NCBI GenBank assembly: GCA_016703765.1
Contig: JADJBL010000024.1
Coordinates: 1-64,000 of the forward strand
Direction: 5' to 3'
DNA from: Saprospirales bacterium
GTDB lineage: Bacteria; Bacteroidota; Bacteroidia; Chitinophagales; Saprospiraceae
DNA: 64,000 nt
Shown here: positions 1 through 9,200 of the stretch, piece after piece
How positions within the stretch are numbered: position 1 is the first letter of the stretch
Layout: each line of letters begins with the position of its first letter
Program-made: the position numbers and the translations under genes
Notes under the pieces: generated by a model
Database searches by the model: none
Told to the model about the DNA's origin: nothing
The model's input: the letters and a program-made list of their open reading frames with translations, nothing else

Positions 1-318
1 AAGAACGATGGAATGGCGCTGCAAACCGAATGTATTATGCCTGCTTTTATGTGGTTTCTGCCCATTTGGCTTTCAAAGGCTCACAGCGGCTACACATTCC
101 GGACTCAAAAGTGCATTTAACCATGAACTGATCAAAACTGGCAGAATCGACCGATCAGATGGAGTTCTTTTCAACCGGCTTTTGCTATACGTCAAGAGGC
201 AGATTACGAAGACTTTGCAGAAATCCAGCCCGAAGAGATCAAGTCTCTTCTCCTTAAAATTAATGGTCTGATCCTGGATATTGAAAATGTAATTCACGAA
301 GAAAACAGCCCCGAGTAA
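1..318 (+). pseudogene. HEPN domain protein, UPF0332 family (C-terminal part, frameshifted)
   Basis: The gene enters from the left edge and no single frame is open, but three frames read in turn give a continuous UPF0332-type HEPN protein. The first segment, in the frame of base 3, carries an NRMYYACFY motif. The second, in the frame of base 8, carries THSGLKSAF and LIKTGRIDR. The third carries RQEADYEDF and ends at the TAA at 316-318. Each switch looks like one missing base, at about 78-79 (a G) and 180-183 (a T). HEPN proteins of this kind are usually the RNase-like toxin or neutralised half of a HEPN/MNT pair, so a nucleotidyltransferase partner is expected to the left of the window. The breaks could be real decay or consensus errors like those elsewhere in this window. 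Confidence 0.6.
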
Positions 319-386
319 AACACGACCCTTGCCCTCGCGCTCCAGAAACTCCTTACCTTGTAAAGTATCCAATAGATCAACTAAGA

Positions 387-629
387 ATGGAAAGGACAGA
401 ATTGTTAAAACGTATTACGATCGACCCGGCCATTTGCCATGGCAAACCTACGGTAAGAGGCCTGAGATATCCCGTGGAAATTATTCTGGATCTGCTTTCA
501 GCAGGTATGACGACACAAGAGCTTCTCGAAGATTATCCGGATTTGGAAGGGGATGATATCCGGGCTTGCCTGGCATTTGCAGCTAAACTGATGAGAGTAA
601 AAAGTATTCTGCAAGTGAAAGCAACTTAA
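387..629 (+). CDS. DUF433 family antitoxin-like protein
   Basis: This 80-residue protein has the DUF433 pattern: an N-terminal RITIDP strand, then GKPTVRG, then an ILDLLSAGMT helix followed by LEDYPDLEGDDIRACL, which makes a small winged-helix-like DNA-binding fold. DUF433 proteins normally act as the antitoxin of a DUF5615 (PIN-like) toxin encoded just downstream. No such toxin follows here: the next 190 bases have no supportable gene and the next gene is an unrelated antitoxin. It is therefore an orphan, or the leftover half of a module. The ATG at 387 gives the normal family length. Confidence 0.85.
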   Translation: MERTELLKRITIDPAICHGKPTVRGLRYPVEIILDLLSAGMTTQELLEDYPDLEGDDIRACLAFAAKLMRVKSILQVKAT

Positions 630-820
630 GCTACGCCCTTTCTTGCGCCTCGCCCTCTTGTCGCTCCGCAACCCTTTATTTCATCTCCGTAAGCATCCTG
701 TTCCGAAATGGCATGGGGCCGGGGTGAATCAGGGGCAACCGCGAAGCGGCATGAAAAGCAGAAAAGAAACTCTGGCAGCAAAAATTTCGTTACATTAGCT
801 GTCAACCAAACAGGCACCAC

Positions 821-1045
821 ATGAGCGAACTTGAGATCCAGCAATCTATCATCAAAGCCTTGAGCAGGATGTCCCTGGTTCAGCAGCTTAAACTATTGGA
901 GTTCATTAACTCCATGCAAACGGCGTCCATAGCCAAGAAACCCAAGGGGGTTCTAAAATTTGCAGGTGCTTTTGATGCTACCGATGCTAAAGAGTTTGAG
1001 TCTTCCTTGAAGGATTGCGAGCAAGTAGATACAGATGGGTGGTAG
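821..1045 (+). CDS. VapB-like antitoxin (DUF2281-like)
   Basis: This 74-residue protein starts with two amphipathic helices (IKALSRMSLVQQLKLLEFI), the pattern of the small antitoxins that precede PIN toxins, where an MP..QQ.LL.FI-type helix is typical. The C-terminal half is basic, then acidic (KKPKGVLKFAGAF, then an acidic tail), as expected for a toxin-wrapping region. Its stop codon overlaps the start of the PIN-domain gene by 11 bases, which is the usual coupled vapBC arrangement. The family assignment is by pattern only. Its role as antitoxin is inferred mainly from the downstream neighbour. Confidence 0.7.
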   Translation: MSELEIQQSIIKALSRMSLVQQLKLLEFINSMQTASIAKKPKGVLKFAGAFDATDAKEFESSLKDCEQVDTDGW

Positions 1046-1428
1046 ATTTTTACTGGACTCCACAATCGCGGTCGCCTTTCTCAATGGCGACCCAAATGTT
1101 AAAGAACAGGTAAATTAAATCAAGCACACGAAATTTACCTTCCTGCCATTGGTTTGGGCGAGTTGTATTATGGCGCCTTCAATTCCAGTAAAAAGAAAGA
1201 AAACCTTGAAAAGATTGATGGGTTTAAGGCTGAAATCTACCTCCTGGATTGCGATGAGTACACTGCAAAAATATACGGCCAAATCAAAAAAGGTCTGAAA
1301 GATAAAGGAACCCCTATCCCGAAAATGACATTTGGATTTCAGCCGTTGCTGTCCAATACGGTTTGATTCTAGTCACACGAGATAGGCATTTCGACTACGT
1401 CGATGGGTTAAGGGTCGAAAAATGGTAG
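1035..1428 (+). pseudogene. VapC-like PIN-domain toxin, two frameshifts
   Basis: Joined across two frame breaks this gives a protein of about 131 residues, the normal VapC length. It contains the PIN signatures in order: FLLDSTIAVAFLNGD with the first catalytic Asp, GLGELYYGAF with the conserved Glu, then ENDIWISAVAVQYG followed by LVTRDRHFD with the C-terminal acidic residues. VapC proteins are Mg-dependent ribonucleases held in check by VapB. As written, the first frame stops at 1116-1118. The next frame opens at about 1118 and fails after the proline near 1320, and the last frame runs to the TAG at 1426-1428. Both breaks are explained by a single missing base (near 1110-1117 and 1318-1321). 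The ATG at 1035 overlaps the antitoxin gene. Confidence 0.75.
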
Positions 1429-1538
1429 TAGGAAAAGGAAAGCGAATTTCCCCTATCTTTATACCGAACTGGCCGGCTAAACAGTCATATGGCGCTGATT
1501 ATCGTCCGGTTGACTGTGTTTATACCAAAAACGATGCT

Positions 1539-2102
1539 ATGACAACCATCTTAAAGGTCCATCTGGATGACCTCGACTCCAAGTTCCTTCAAAATTTAAA
1601 GGAGCAGTTCGGGAAAGAAACCGAGGTCGAGATCAGATTGAGGGACAACTCCTCGGCAGAGGACTTGTTTTCTGAGGATGATTTTTGGAAGGTCATCGAT
1701 TTGATCGATTGGACTAAAAAAACCTCCAAGGAACAGCTACAGCCTGCAGTGAAGTATTTGTCGGAAAGACCGGTATCCAATATTTTCATCTTTGCGGATA
1801 AACTTTCAGAAAAGCTCTATCGGCTCGACACCAGGCAGCACGCATACGCCTATGCGGCTAACGAACCGGATCAATTTATATCCGTCGACGACTTTCTGTA
1901 CGTCCGGTGTGCGGTAATCGCCGAGGGACGCGAATATTATGAAAAGGTGCTGAACGATCCGGCTCAAATGCCGAATGAGATTGTGTTCGAACCCCTGTTG
2001 AGCCTGGCCGACCGGGCTTATGAGCTCCAGGTAGGTTCAGAGTTTAACTACTTCCCCGCCTTCAATTATGAAACCCGCAGCAACCAATCCGGTTGGGAGT
2101 AA
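1539..2102 (+). CDS. DUF4240 domain protein
   Basis: A protein of about 187 residues if the ATG at 1539 is used. A longer frame from 1422 would begin inside the VapC tail and has no family support. The first 40 residues (TTILKVHLDDLDSKF, then EVEIRL) look like the short strand-helix N-terminus of many Bacteroidota antitoxin-like proteins. The rest fits DUF4240: DDFWKVIDLIDW, a middle helix ending KLYRLDTRQHAYAYA, then DDFLYVRCAVIAEGREYYEKVLNDP. The function of DUF4240 is unknown. Its stop overlaps the start of the next gene (TAATG at 2100-2104), so the two are probably translated together and may form a functional pair. Bases 1429-1538 hold nothing I can assign. Confidence 0.75.
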   Translation: MTTILKVHLDDLDSKFLQNLKEQFGKETEVEIRLRDNSSAEDLFSEDDFWKVIDLIDWTKKTSKEQLQPAVKYLSERPVSNIFIFADKLSEKLYRLDTRQHAYAYAANEPDQFISVDDFLYVRCAVIAEGREYYEKVLNDPAQMPNEIVFEPLLSLADRAYELQVGSEFNYFPAFNYETRSNQSGWE

Positions 2103-2414
2103 TGCTTATGGCTCACAAAAATTCAGACGATAGCGATGCCCTTCACCACTTGTACGAGATTATCGACAAAACTGATAACGGCATTTTTAAATACGGCATC
2201 AGTTGCGACCCAATTGGCAAAGATGGTTTATCAAAGAGGATAAGGGTCCAGGTGCGCCTTGCAAACCTCATTGATAATTGGACCCGTTTTTTTGCGCGTA
2301 TTATCATGTATGATATTCCCGGAAGAAGGGGAGGCTAAAAAGATTGAGCGCGAGCACATCCAGGCGTATAAGAAAAAACACGGCCAACGCCCAAGAGGTA
2401 ACCTTACCGACTGA
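2102..2414 (+). CDS. URI/GIY-YIG-like small nuclease candidate (Tox-URI2-like), frameshifted
   Basis: Joined across one break this is a protein of about 103 residues. The start LYEIIDKTDNG followed by FKYGIS resembles the two strands of the GIY-YIG/URI fold. The middle has KRIRVQVRLANLID, and the C-terminus KKIEREHIQAY followed by HGQRPRGN is the end I associate with the Tox-URI2 polymorphic toxin family. That family match is from memory and only moderately sure. The first frame stops at 2336-2338. A single extra G near 2321 would restore the second frame, which runs to the TGA at 2412-2414. The ATG at 2102 overlaps the stop of the DUF4240 gene, so coupled expression is likely. Confidence 0.5.
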
Positions 2415-2426
2415 TACACTCTCCCC

Positions 2427-3486
2427 ATGCCCAACACCCCCACTACCTCTCCCTCATCGAAAAAGACCAGCTCGACGAGGTGTTGAACCTGCTGAAAGAA
2501 AACGAGGCCGAACCCGTCGCCACGCGGGCGAGCGCGCTCAAGGCCAGAATAAAAGAGCTGAACGGCCATATCAACTCGGGTTTTATCTCCTTGGCCGACG
2601 CCGGTATCGAGCGCAATAAGATCCGCTCCGCCGTCATGGACCTGGTCCTGAACGCGGAGACTATTGATCTAAAAGGCCAACCTGAAAATGAAAGGGGGGG
2701 GGGGGGGCCCCAAAAAAACATTTTGGCAAAGGTGACAATGTTGCCGGCGACAAGATCGTGTTCGGCTCCCCAAGATTTTTTAAGCGCCTGTTGTTATCCA
2801 TTATCACCGTCCTGGGTGTGCTCGGCCTGATCGGCCTCGCTTTCCGCGAAAATATCCGGGAGATGTGGATCATGGAAACCCTCGACGATATCAGCTACTA
2901 TGTCACCAACTACCAATACTACCGCTCGTCCTCAAGCTACTCCCAAATCCAGGAGAAAAACAATCTCCTCAGCCAGATTAAAGGCGAATACGCTTTTAAC
3001 CCGGACCAAAACGCTATCATCGCCAACAGCCTATCCACGGTCGGCAATTACCGGGAGGCGCTGAGCTATTTCCGCGATGCCTATGAAGGATATAAACAGA
3101 AAGAGACCCTGCCCAATTCCGTAACATATTTGGCCGCATATTGCTACTGCTCCGTCCTCGCCGGCTCCGGACCGGACAAGCCCCTTGGCGAATTTCCCGT
3201 GTTAAAAGAGAAGTTCTCCGGAGAAATTAACAGCCCCTATTTTGCCTGGCTGGAAGGAGACCTCGCCCTTTGCCGGGCCGTGGAGGCTTCCCAAAACAAG
3301 GATATGGACCAAACCCTCGCCTTTTTAGAGGAATACCACCTGCATTTTCAACCCACATCCTTCGTGTACATCAAAACGATCGAGCACAACCTCGATTATG
3401 CCAATAACCCGGACGCCAGAATGACCGGGATACTCGAAAAGCTGTATCTGAAATATCAAAACGAGATCAAAAATTATACATACTGA
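2427..3486 (+). CDS. EAD11-like adaptor domain membrane protein with helical repeat tail, two frameshifts
   Basis: Joined across two breaks this is about 353 residues. Residues 1-85 form a short helical domain (YLSLIEKDQLDEVLNLL, then KARIKELNGHINSGFIS and RNKIRSAVMDLVL) that fits the effector-associated domain 11 pattern, a death-like adaptor of bacterial conflict and signalling systems. Next comes a glycine-rich linker with the FGKGDNVAGDKI motif that often follows such adaptors, one membrane helix (LLLSIITVLGVLGLIGLAF), and about 200 residues of TPR-like helices. The frame breaks lie at the C run near 2436-2440 and in a 14-G tract at 2694-2707; each is repaired by one added base. A strong hairpin terminator follows. 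The domain order suggests a membrane-anchored sensor or scaffold; the function is inferred. Confidence 0.6.
2694..2707. repeat. 14-base poly-G tract inside a coding region
   Basis: An uninterrupted run of 14 G, followed by CCCC and AAAAAAA, sits in the linker of the EAD11-like gene exactly where the reading frame must change. Runs this long are prone to slipped-strand mispairing and also to sequencing error. With 15 G (or 12) the upstream and downstream halves are in frame; with 14 they are not. Confidence 0.9.
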
Positions 3487-3498
3487 AGCTGAGGCGCA

Positions 3499-3533
3499 AA
3501 AGGCCCGCAAACTGTTATGGTTTGCGGGCCTTT
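3499..3533 (+). terminator. Strong hairpin terminator after the EAD11-like gene
   Basis: A perfect 14-base stem (AAAGGCCCGCAAAC and its complement at 3520-3533) with a 7-base loop starts 13 bases after the stop at 3486. It separates this gene from the AT-rich gene at 3602. Confidence 0.85.
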
Positions 3534-3601
3534 GTCGTTCCAGCGACCATAATACCTCCCCCAGCGAGATTAGATTTTGATAAAAGTTTCGGTATTTTAC
3601 C

Positions 3602-5608
3602 ATGTCCCGGTGTACAAATCTAATACAGGCTATGGCAAAAGTGTTTGATACGAAAAAAAGCGAAAAAATCTTTCGGAGTAGTGCCGATCAAACGCTTTCG
3701 CCTGGCAATCAAATGCCTGTTTATCAGTACTATCCGCCTTTGTTTAACCCGACCTGCCAGCCCGCCCTTCAGCGAGAAACGGAGCCAGTGGCAGAGGATG
3801 GGAACCTGGCTAACAGCCTTAAATTTGGCTTCGATAAGCAAAAAGTATTAGATGGGGAGTTCAAGGATAAAGGCGGTTTCACGCTTTCAAAATCTACGAA
3901 ATCTGTCGAAGAAGAAAAGATGGTTTGGAAAATAGGTAAACAGGTCAAAGAAAAAACCGTAACTAATGTTGACATGTATGATTCCATCTTCAATAGTCCC
4001 ATTTTACAAGGAGCAAAGGAACATTTAGATGCCCATTGGGCGCCTAGTATAGATTTGAAAAAAGCAGCTACGGGGGGCGGGGATACAAACGCAAGAGACA
4101 TTCCTAATATGCCAAACTGGGTTCTTGAATATCAAAAAAAACTGGCGGCTCAAAATCCAACAAACTTTGTTATTCCAGCTTATGTTCCAGCTAAAGATAA
4201 AGATAAATATAATCCAAATTGGGATAATGATAGCTTTTTAGCTCAAAGAGTCCTGGAAGCCTTTTTTAGAGCATGGCACAAGCAGACCGCAGTGGAAGCT
4301 GATAACATACCTTCGAATATAGAAGAATTATATAAGCGTACAGGTGTCAGTGAAAAGGGTAAGGGAAATGCTCAAGCAGGATTATTGGGAGATGGAAATA
4401 CGTATGGCTGGTGCGGCCCGGCAAGTTACAATGCTGTCGTTATGGGACTATTCCGTAACAACTTACGATTTAAAACGTTACAACCTCTTGTTAGCTTTGA
4501 AAAATTTAAAGAAACATATAAACATAAAACATTTCAAAAAAGTGAGATTAAAAGAAAAAACAAAAACAAGACCCCAGAAGAAATAGAAGTATTGCTTCAA
4601 GCCGAGCTATCTAAATTAGCATTGTTAACCGAAATAGCTTCTCAAGCTGCTTTTTTCATCAACAATTCAATAAATGATAATAAAAAAGGCTGGTTAAAAG
4701 GAGATAGGTTCATTGGCGGGCCAGATGCAGGTTGGAAATATCAATTACAACCAGGCGATATTATTACACAAGCGCTTATGAACGGCTCTCCTTTAAGCGG
4801 GCATGTATTAACCGTAATAAAAGAAATACCTGAACCTGATTTTGCTTACAAACCAGGCGCCAAGGTCAGCACGATATATGGCATTTCCGGAAATGCCGGG
4901 GCATATGGAGGAGGTTCAGTCAGGATAGAACAATTTACAAGACAAGTTCCTCCGGCAGGATTAGGCGCCTATTTAGGCCGTATGGAGGCCACAGGAAATG
5001 CTTATACAGTTGCCAATTCTGTATTGTTAAAATATAAAGACCCTCAGCAGGTCGCAGCGAATTTATATGGACAAGTTCATGGGTTAGAGGAAAAGTTTAA
5101 AAACACTCATGACGAAAAAGAAAAAGAAGCCATTCTTAAGGATATAAAAATCAAGCAAACAGAGTATGACAAAATAATGAACGCATTGCGCAAAACACAG
5201 GAATTAAAAACCGAGTCCCGGAAAGAAATAGAAGTAAAAACTCCCAAAGGATCGATTATTATACCAGCTGTTCCATACCACACTTCAGACGAAAGGTATA
5301 ATGAAAAGGATAAAGACATAGGGAAATTCAGGCCTAATGAAAAAGGTGGAGTTATGTGGATAACTAAAATCATTAAAGCATCAGAATATGCAGATGCAAA
5401 TAAAATAAAAAACAATATAAATTTCCAACCCGAAGAGAGGGAACAATTACTCAAAGAAAACAACCTTGGTTTAACCGCAACGGATGATGCGATAAAAAAA
5501 GCGATATTGGAAAACAAGTACGATATGGAACCTTTAAATGGTACGGTCGAAAGTATTTGGCCCGGCGCAATAGCTGCTATTGAGGGGGAAGGTATGACAA
5601 AGGACTGA
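3602..5608 (+). CDS. Putative papain-like cysteine peptidase protein, possible secreted effector
   Basis: 668 residues with no full-length family I recognise. A shorter start at 3632 (MAKVFDTKKSEKIF) is equally possible. Residues 250-440 hold a candidate Cys-His-Asn catalytic set: TYGWCGPASYNAVV (Cys271), LSGHVLTVIKE (His401) and GISGNAGAYGG (Asn431), the order and motif style of papain-fold enzymes such as NlpC/P60, CHAP or C39 peptidases. The first 65 residues are low-complexity with PLFNPTCQPALQRE, reminiscent of the leaders of Bacteroidota proteins linked to contractile injection systems, but there is no recognisable DUF4157 domain, signal peptide or membrane helix. The last 180 residues are charged and probably coiled. 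The gene is clearly more AT-rich than its neighbours and is set off by a terminator on its left, which suggests acquisition. The enzymatic role is inferred from motifs only. Confidence 0.55.
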   Translation: MSRCTNLIQAMAKVFDTKKSEKIFRSSADQTLSPGNQMPVYQYYPPLFNPTCQPALQRETEPVAEDGNLANSLKFGFDKQKVLDGEFKDKGGFTLSKSTKSVEEEKMVWKIGKQVKEKTVTNVDMYDSIFNSPILQGAKEHLDAHWAPSIDLKKAATGGGDTNARDIPNMPNWVLEYQKKLAAQNPTNFVIPAYVPAKDKDKYNPNWDNDSFLAQRVLEAFFRAWHKQTAVEADNIPSNIEELYKRTGVSEKGKGNAQAGLLGDGNTYGWCGPASYNAVVMGLFRNNLRFKTLQPLVSFEKFKETYKHKTFQKSEIKRKNKNKTPEEIEVLLQAELSKLALLTEIASQAAFFINNSINDNKKGWLKGDRFIGGPDAGWKYQLQPGDIITQALMNGSPLSGHVLTVIKEIPEPDFAYKPGAKVSTIYGISGNAGAYGGGSVRIEQFTRQVPPAGLGAYLGRMEATGNAYTVANSVLLKYKDPQQVAANLYGQVHGLEEKFKNTHDEKEKEAILKDIKIKQTEYDKIMNALRKTQELKTESRKEIEVKTPKGSIIIPAVPYHTSDERYNEKDKDIGKFRPNEKGGVMWITKIIKASEYADANKIKNNINFQPEEREQLLKENNLGLTATDDAIKKAILENKYDMEPLNGTVESIWPGAIAAIEGEGMTKD

Positions 5609-5665
5609 CCTCTTGTTGTTTTAAGCCCCAATCCTCCCCCCCACGCTTCTTCCCCCAAATTTTCG

Positions 5666-5673
5666 TATATTTG
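5666..5673 (+). promoter_or_regulatory. Bacteroidota -7 promoter box (TATATTTG)
   Basis: TATATTTG matches the TAnnTTTG -7 box of the primary sigma factor of Bacteroidota. It overlaps the upstream TTG that would begin a longer version of the receiver gene, so transcription must start after it and the ATG at 5779 is the better start. The leader would be about 100 bases. Confidence 0.6.
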
Positions 5674-5778
5674 GCGAATGGCTACTCCGGAGAAGCGAAT
5701 CCCCCCAGTCCCATCCTTGCTATAGGAATAGATTCAGACCGGTTCGGAAACACACAATTACTTTTTCAACTTCGAAAA

Positions 5779-6255
5779 ATGAACGCTAAAGCTGAATCTC
5801 ACCCGCCCCAACGCACCTTGAACATTCTACTTGCCGATGACGACCTCGACGATTGCCTCTTTTTCAAGGAAGCCCTGGAAGAATTGCCCCTATCTACCAA
5901 CCTGACCACCGTGCACAACGGCGACCAGCTCATGGAGCGGCTCGCCCTAAAAAAGACCCGGCTGCCGCATGTCCTTTTTCTCGACCTCAACATGCCCGGC
6001 AAAAACGGCTTCGCCTGCCTCAAGGAGATCAGGCTCGACGACAAACTCCAAAAGCTCCCGGTCTTTATTTTCTCTACCGCCTTCGACCAGGATATGCTAA
6101 ACCTGGTCTACAAAGACGCCGCCCACTACTACATCCGCAAGCCCGCTGAATTTTCCATACTCAAAAATGTGATCCTCCAGGCGCTTACCCTTGTTTCGAA
6201 GAAAAAACTCTCCCTACCCGGAAGGGAAGATTTTGTACTCAAGGGCGATCTATAA
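5779..6255 (+). CDS. Stand-alone response regulator receiver protein
   Basis: 158 residues made of one receiver domain: ILLADDDLDD acidic pocket, phospho-acceptor Asp in FLDLNMPGKNG, the Thr/Ser position in FIFSTAF, and the conserved Lys in YIRKPAEF. There is no output domain, as in Rcp1-like or CheY-like single-domain regulators. The gene ends 9 bases before the CheB-CheR-kinase gene, and a similar receiver gene follows that kinase, so the three probably form one phosphorelay. The start at 5779 is preferred because a promoter box lies at 5666-5673. Confidence 0.9.
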   Translation: MNAKAESHPPQRTLNILLADDDLDDCLFFKEALEELPLSTNLTTVHNGDQLMERLALKKTRLPHVLFLDLNMPGKNGFACLKEIRLDDKLQKLPVFIFSTAFDQDMLNLVYKDAAHYYIRKPAEFSILKNVILQALTLVSKKKLSLPGREDFVLKGDL

Positions 6256-6264
6256 TCCTCCCGT

Positions 6265-9200
6265 ATGGAACCCACCACTCCAAATAAAAAAAAATCTCCG
6301 GCCGGGAAGGCCTTGAAACCCTTTCCGGTAGTAGCCATAGGGGCATCGGCCGGCGGGCTGGAGGCGATCACCCTGCTGCTGCAAAACCTGCCGCCCGATA
6401 CGGGCATGGCCTTTGTCTATGTGCAGCACCTGAGCCCCGACCATAAAAGCATTCTCACCGCGCTCTTGGCCAAAGCCACCCTGATGAAGGTGCAGGAAGT
6501 GAAGAACAAGATGCGCATGGCGCCGAATAACCTGTACGTCATCCCCCCCGACAAGGAGATGGCCGTGGAAGATGGGCATATAAAACTGACACCCCGCCAT
6601 AAAGAGCGGATGATTAATCTACCGATCGATACTTTTTTCTGCTCGCTGGCCGAAAACCATAAAACAGGCGCTATCGGTATTATACTCAGCGGCAGCGCGC
6701 ACGACGGCGCCATCGGCATGAAAGCCATCAAGCAGGAAGGCGGTCTGACGTTTGCGCAGGATGATTCGGCAAAATTCAACAGCATGCCCAAATCGGCTAT
6801 TGCCGAAGGGGTGGTCGACTTCATCCTGTCTCCCAAAGAAATTGCACTGGAATTGGCGCGTCTCAGCAAGCATCCTTATGTGAAAAGCAAGGGCGTAAAA
6901 AAAAGCCAGGAAGACCTGATCGACAACGAGGACCCCGATCTGAAAATCATCCTGCGCCATTTGCAAAAAGCCACGGGAGTCGATTTCAGTCTGTACAAAA
7001 TGAACACCATCAAGCGGCGCATCCTCCGCAGGATGCTGCTGTATAAAATAAAAACACTCAAGGAGTATGCGGCGATGCTGAGCGAAAAAAGTGCGGAGAT
7101 CGATATACTCTACCAGGATCTGCTAATCAATGTGACCAGTTTTTTCAGAGACACGGATACGCACCGCTATTTAAAAACCACCTTGCTGCCCCGGCTGCTC
7201 AAAAGCAAAGGTCCGGACGATACCCTCCGCATCTGGGTGCCCGCCTGCTCTACCGGCGAAGAGCCCTATTCCATTGCCATGATGCTGCTCGAAATCATGG
7301 GCAACCAATCCGATAAGCCCCGCGTCCAGATCTTTGCGACCGATCTCAGCGCCAAAGCCATCAATAAAGCCCGGATCGGCGACTATTCGAAACACGAACT
7401 GGAATCCGTTTCCCCTGCCCGATTACAGCGCTTCTATACGAAATCGGGCAACAATTTCCGCATCACCAGGGCCGTGCGCGATCTGTGCGTGTTTGCTCCG
7501 CACAATATTTTAACCGACCCCCCATTTTCCCGCCTCGATTTTATCAGTTGTTGCAACCTGCTTATTTATCTCGATACGGCAGCGCAGAAAAAAATTATTG
7601 CCACCTTCCATTATGCTTTAAATGACAATGGGTATTTAATGCTGGGCAAATCCGAAAACATCGGTTCTTCCGCACAGCTATTTACCAGCTCGAATAAGAA
7701 TTTTAAAATATTCGTACGCAAAAAAAGCTCCGGCGCCCGCACCTTGTCTTCATTGACAAACCGATATTCCCGCCCCGCTTTGCCCGAAGAAACCCCCGCC
7801 ACCGGCAAAGCCGGCATCACTCCCACTCTCTCCCGGAAAACGCCGCCTCTTACCCCCACCGGCCTCGACAGCGCCATAGATGCTGTGCTCCTTTCGGAGT
7901 TTATGCCCGCCAGCGTGGTCATCAATCACGAGATGGAGATCCTGCAGTTCAGGGGATCGACGGATATCTACCTCACCCACCCACCGGGCAAGGCTACGTT
8001 CAATATTTTAAAAATGGCCCGGCCGGAAATTGCTTTCGAACTTCGCAAAGCCATTACAAAAGCCATTAAAACCAAAGCCAGGGTCCGCACCAGCGGCATC
8101 GAGATGAAAATGAGTCCCGCGAAAACCGGAATCATCAGCCTGGAGGTCGCGCCTCTTAAAATAGAATGGGACGAACCCTTGCTGCTCGTTCTTTTCACAG
8201 AACAGGAGCAAGCGGAATCCAGGCAGGACAAAAAGAGCGGTGGGAAAAGCAATCTCGCGTCAAAAGACCGAAAAATAAAAAAATTGGAAGAAGAACTCTC
8301 CGTCGCACATGCCGATATGCTCGCCTATGTGCACGAGCAGGAAGCGGCTACCGAAGAATTGCAAAGCGCCAATGAAGAAGTGGTGAGCGCTAATGAAGAG
8401 CTGCAAACTGTGAACGAAGAACTGGAAACCTCCAAGGAGGAGATCGAATCGACCAACGAAGAGCTTACCACCACCAACCAGGAGTTGCAAACCCGCAACG
8501 AACTCCTCCACGAATCTTATGAGTATGCCGAAGCCATCATCGCCACCATCGACGAGCCCTTGCTGATCCTCGACCATAAGCTTAATATCAAATCGGCCAA
8601 CAAATCCTTCTACACCAAATTCAAAGTAAACGAAAAAGAAACAGAAGGAGCGCTTTTGTATGATTTGGGAAACGGACAGTGGAACATCCCCCGCCTGCGG
8701 GAGTTGCTGGAGGAGATTATCCCCAAAAATGCCTACTTCCACAATTTTGAACTGACCCACAACTTCCCTCTCATCGGCGAAAGGATCATGCTGCTCAATG
8801 CCAGCCGGATCGTTCAGAAAATGCACCAGGAACAACTCATTCTGCTCGCTATCAACGACATTACCGATTCGGCGCAGCTCCAGCGAAAGGAAAAAAAGCT
8901 CCTCGAAAAAGATATAAAAGAAAGCAAAACATATAGCATGGAATTGGAAAAAGCGGTAGCCGAAAGAACCGCAGAATTAAAAAAAGCCAACGAAACCCTG
9001 GCTGAAAAAAACAACGAACTGGAGCGAATGAACAAAGACCTCGAGTCCTTCGCCTACATTTCAAGCCATGATTTGCAGGAACCGCTGCGAAAAATTCAAA
9101 CCTTCACCGGCCGCATCCTCGAAACGGAATACCAAAATCTGTCCGAAAACGGCAAATCGTATTTCAGCAGAATGCAGGGATCCGCCAAACGAATGCAAAC

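Noticed and set aside
626..844. A 72-codon minus-strand frame in the gap between DUF433 and the VapB-like gene
   Set aside because: No family pattern, no start context, and it runs over the start of the next gene. I leave 630-820 as unassigned.
1118..1366. Separate small gene starting at 1154
   Set aside because: It is the middle of the PIN-domain toxin read after a one-base frame break, as the motif order on both sides shows.
5671..5778. Longer version of the first receiver protein starting at 5671
   Set aside because: The start would be a TTG that overlaps a good -7 promoter box, and the added residues do not resemble receiver proteins.
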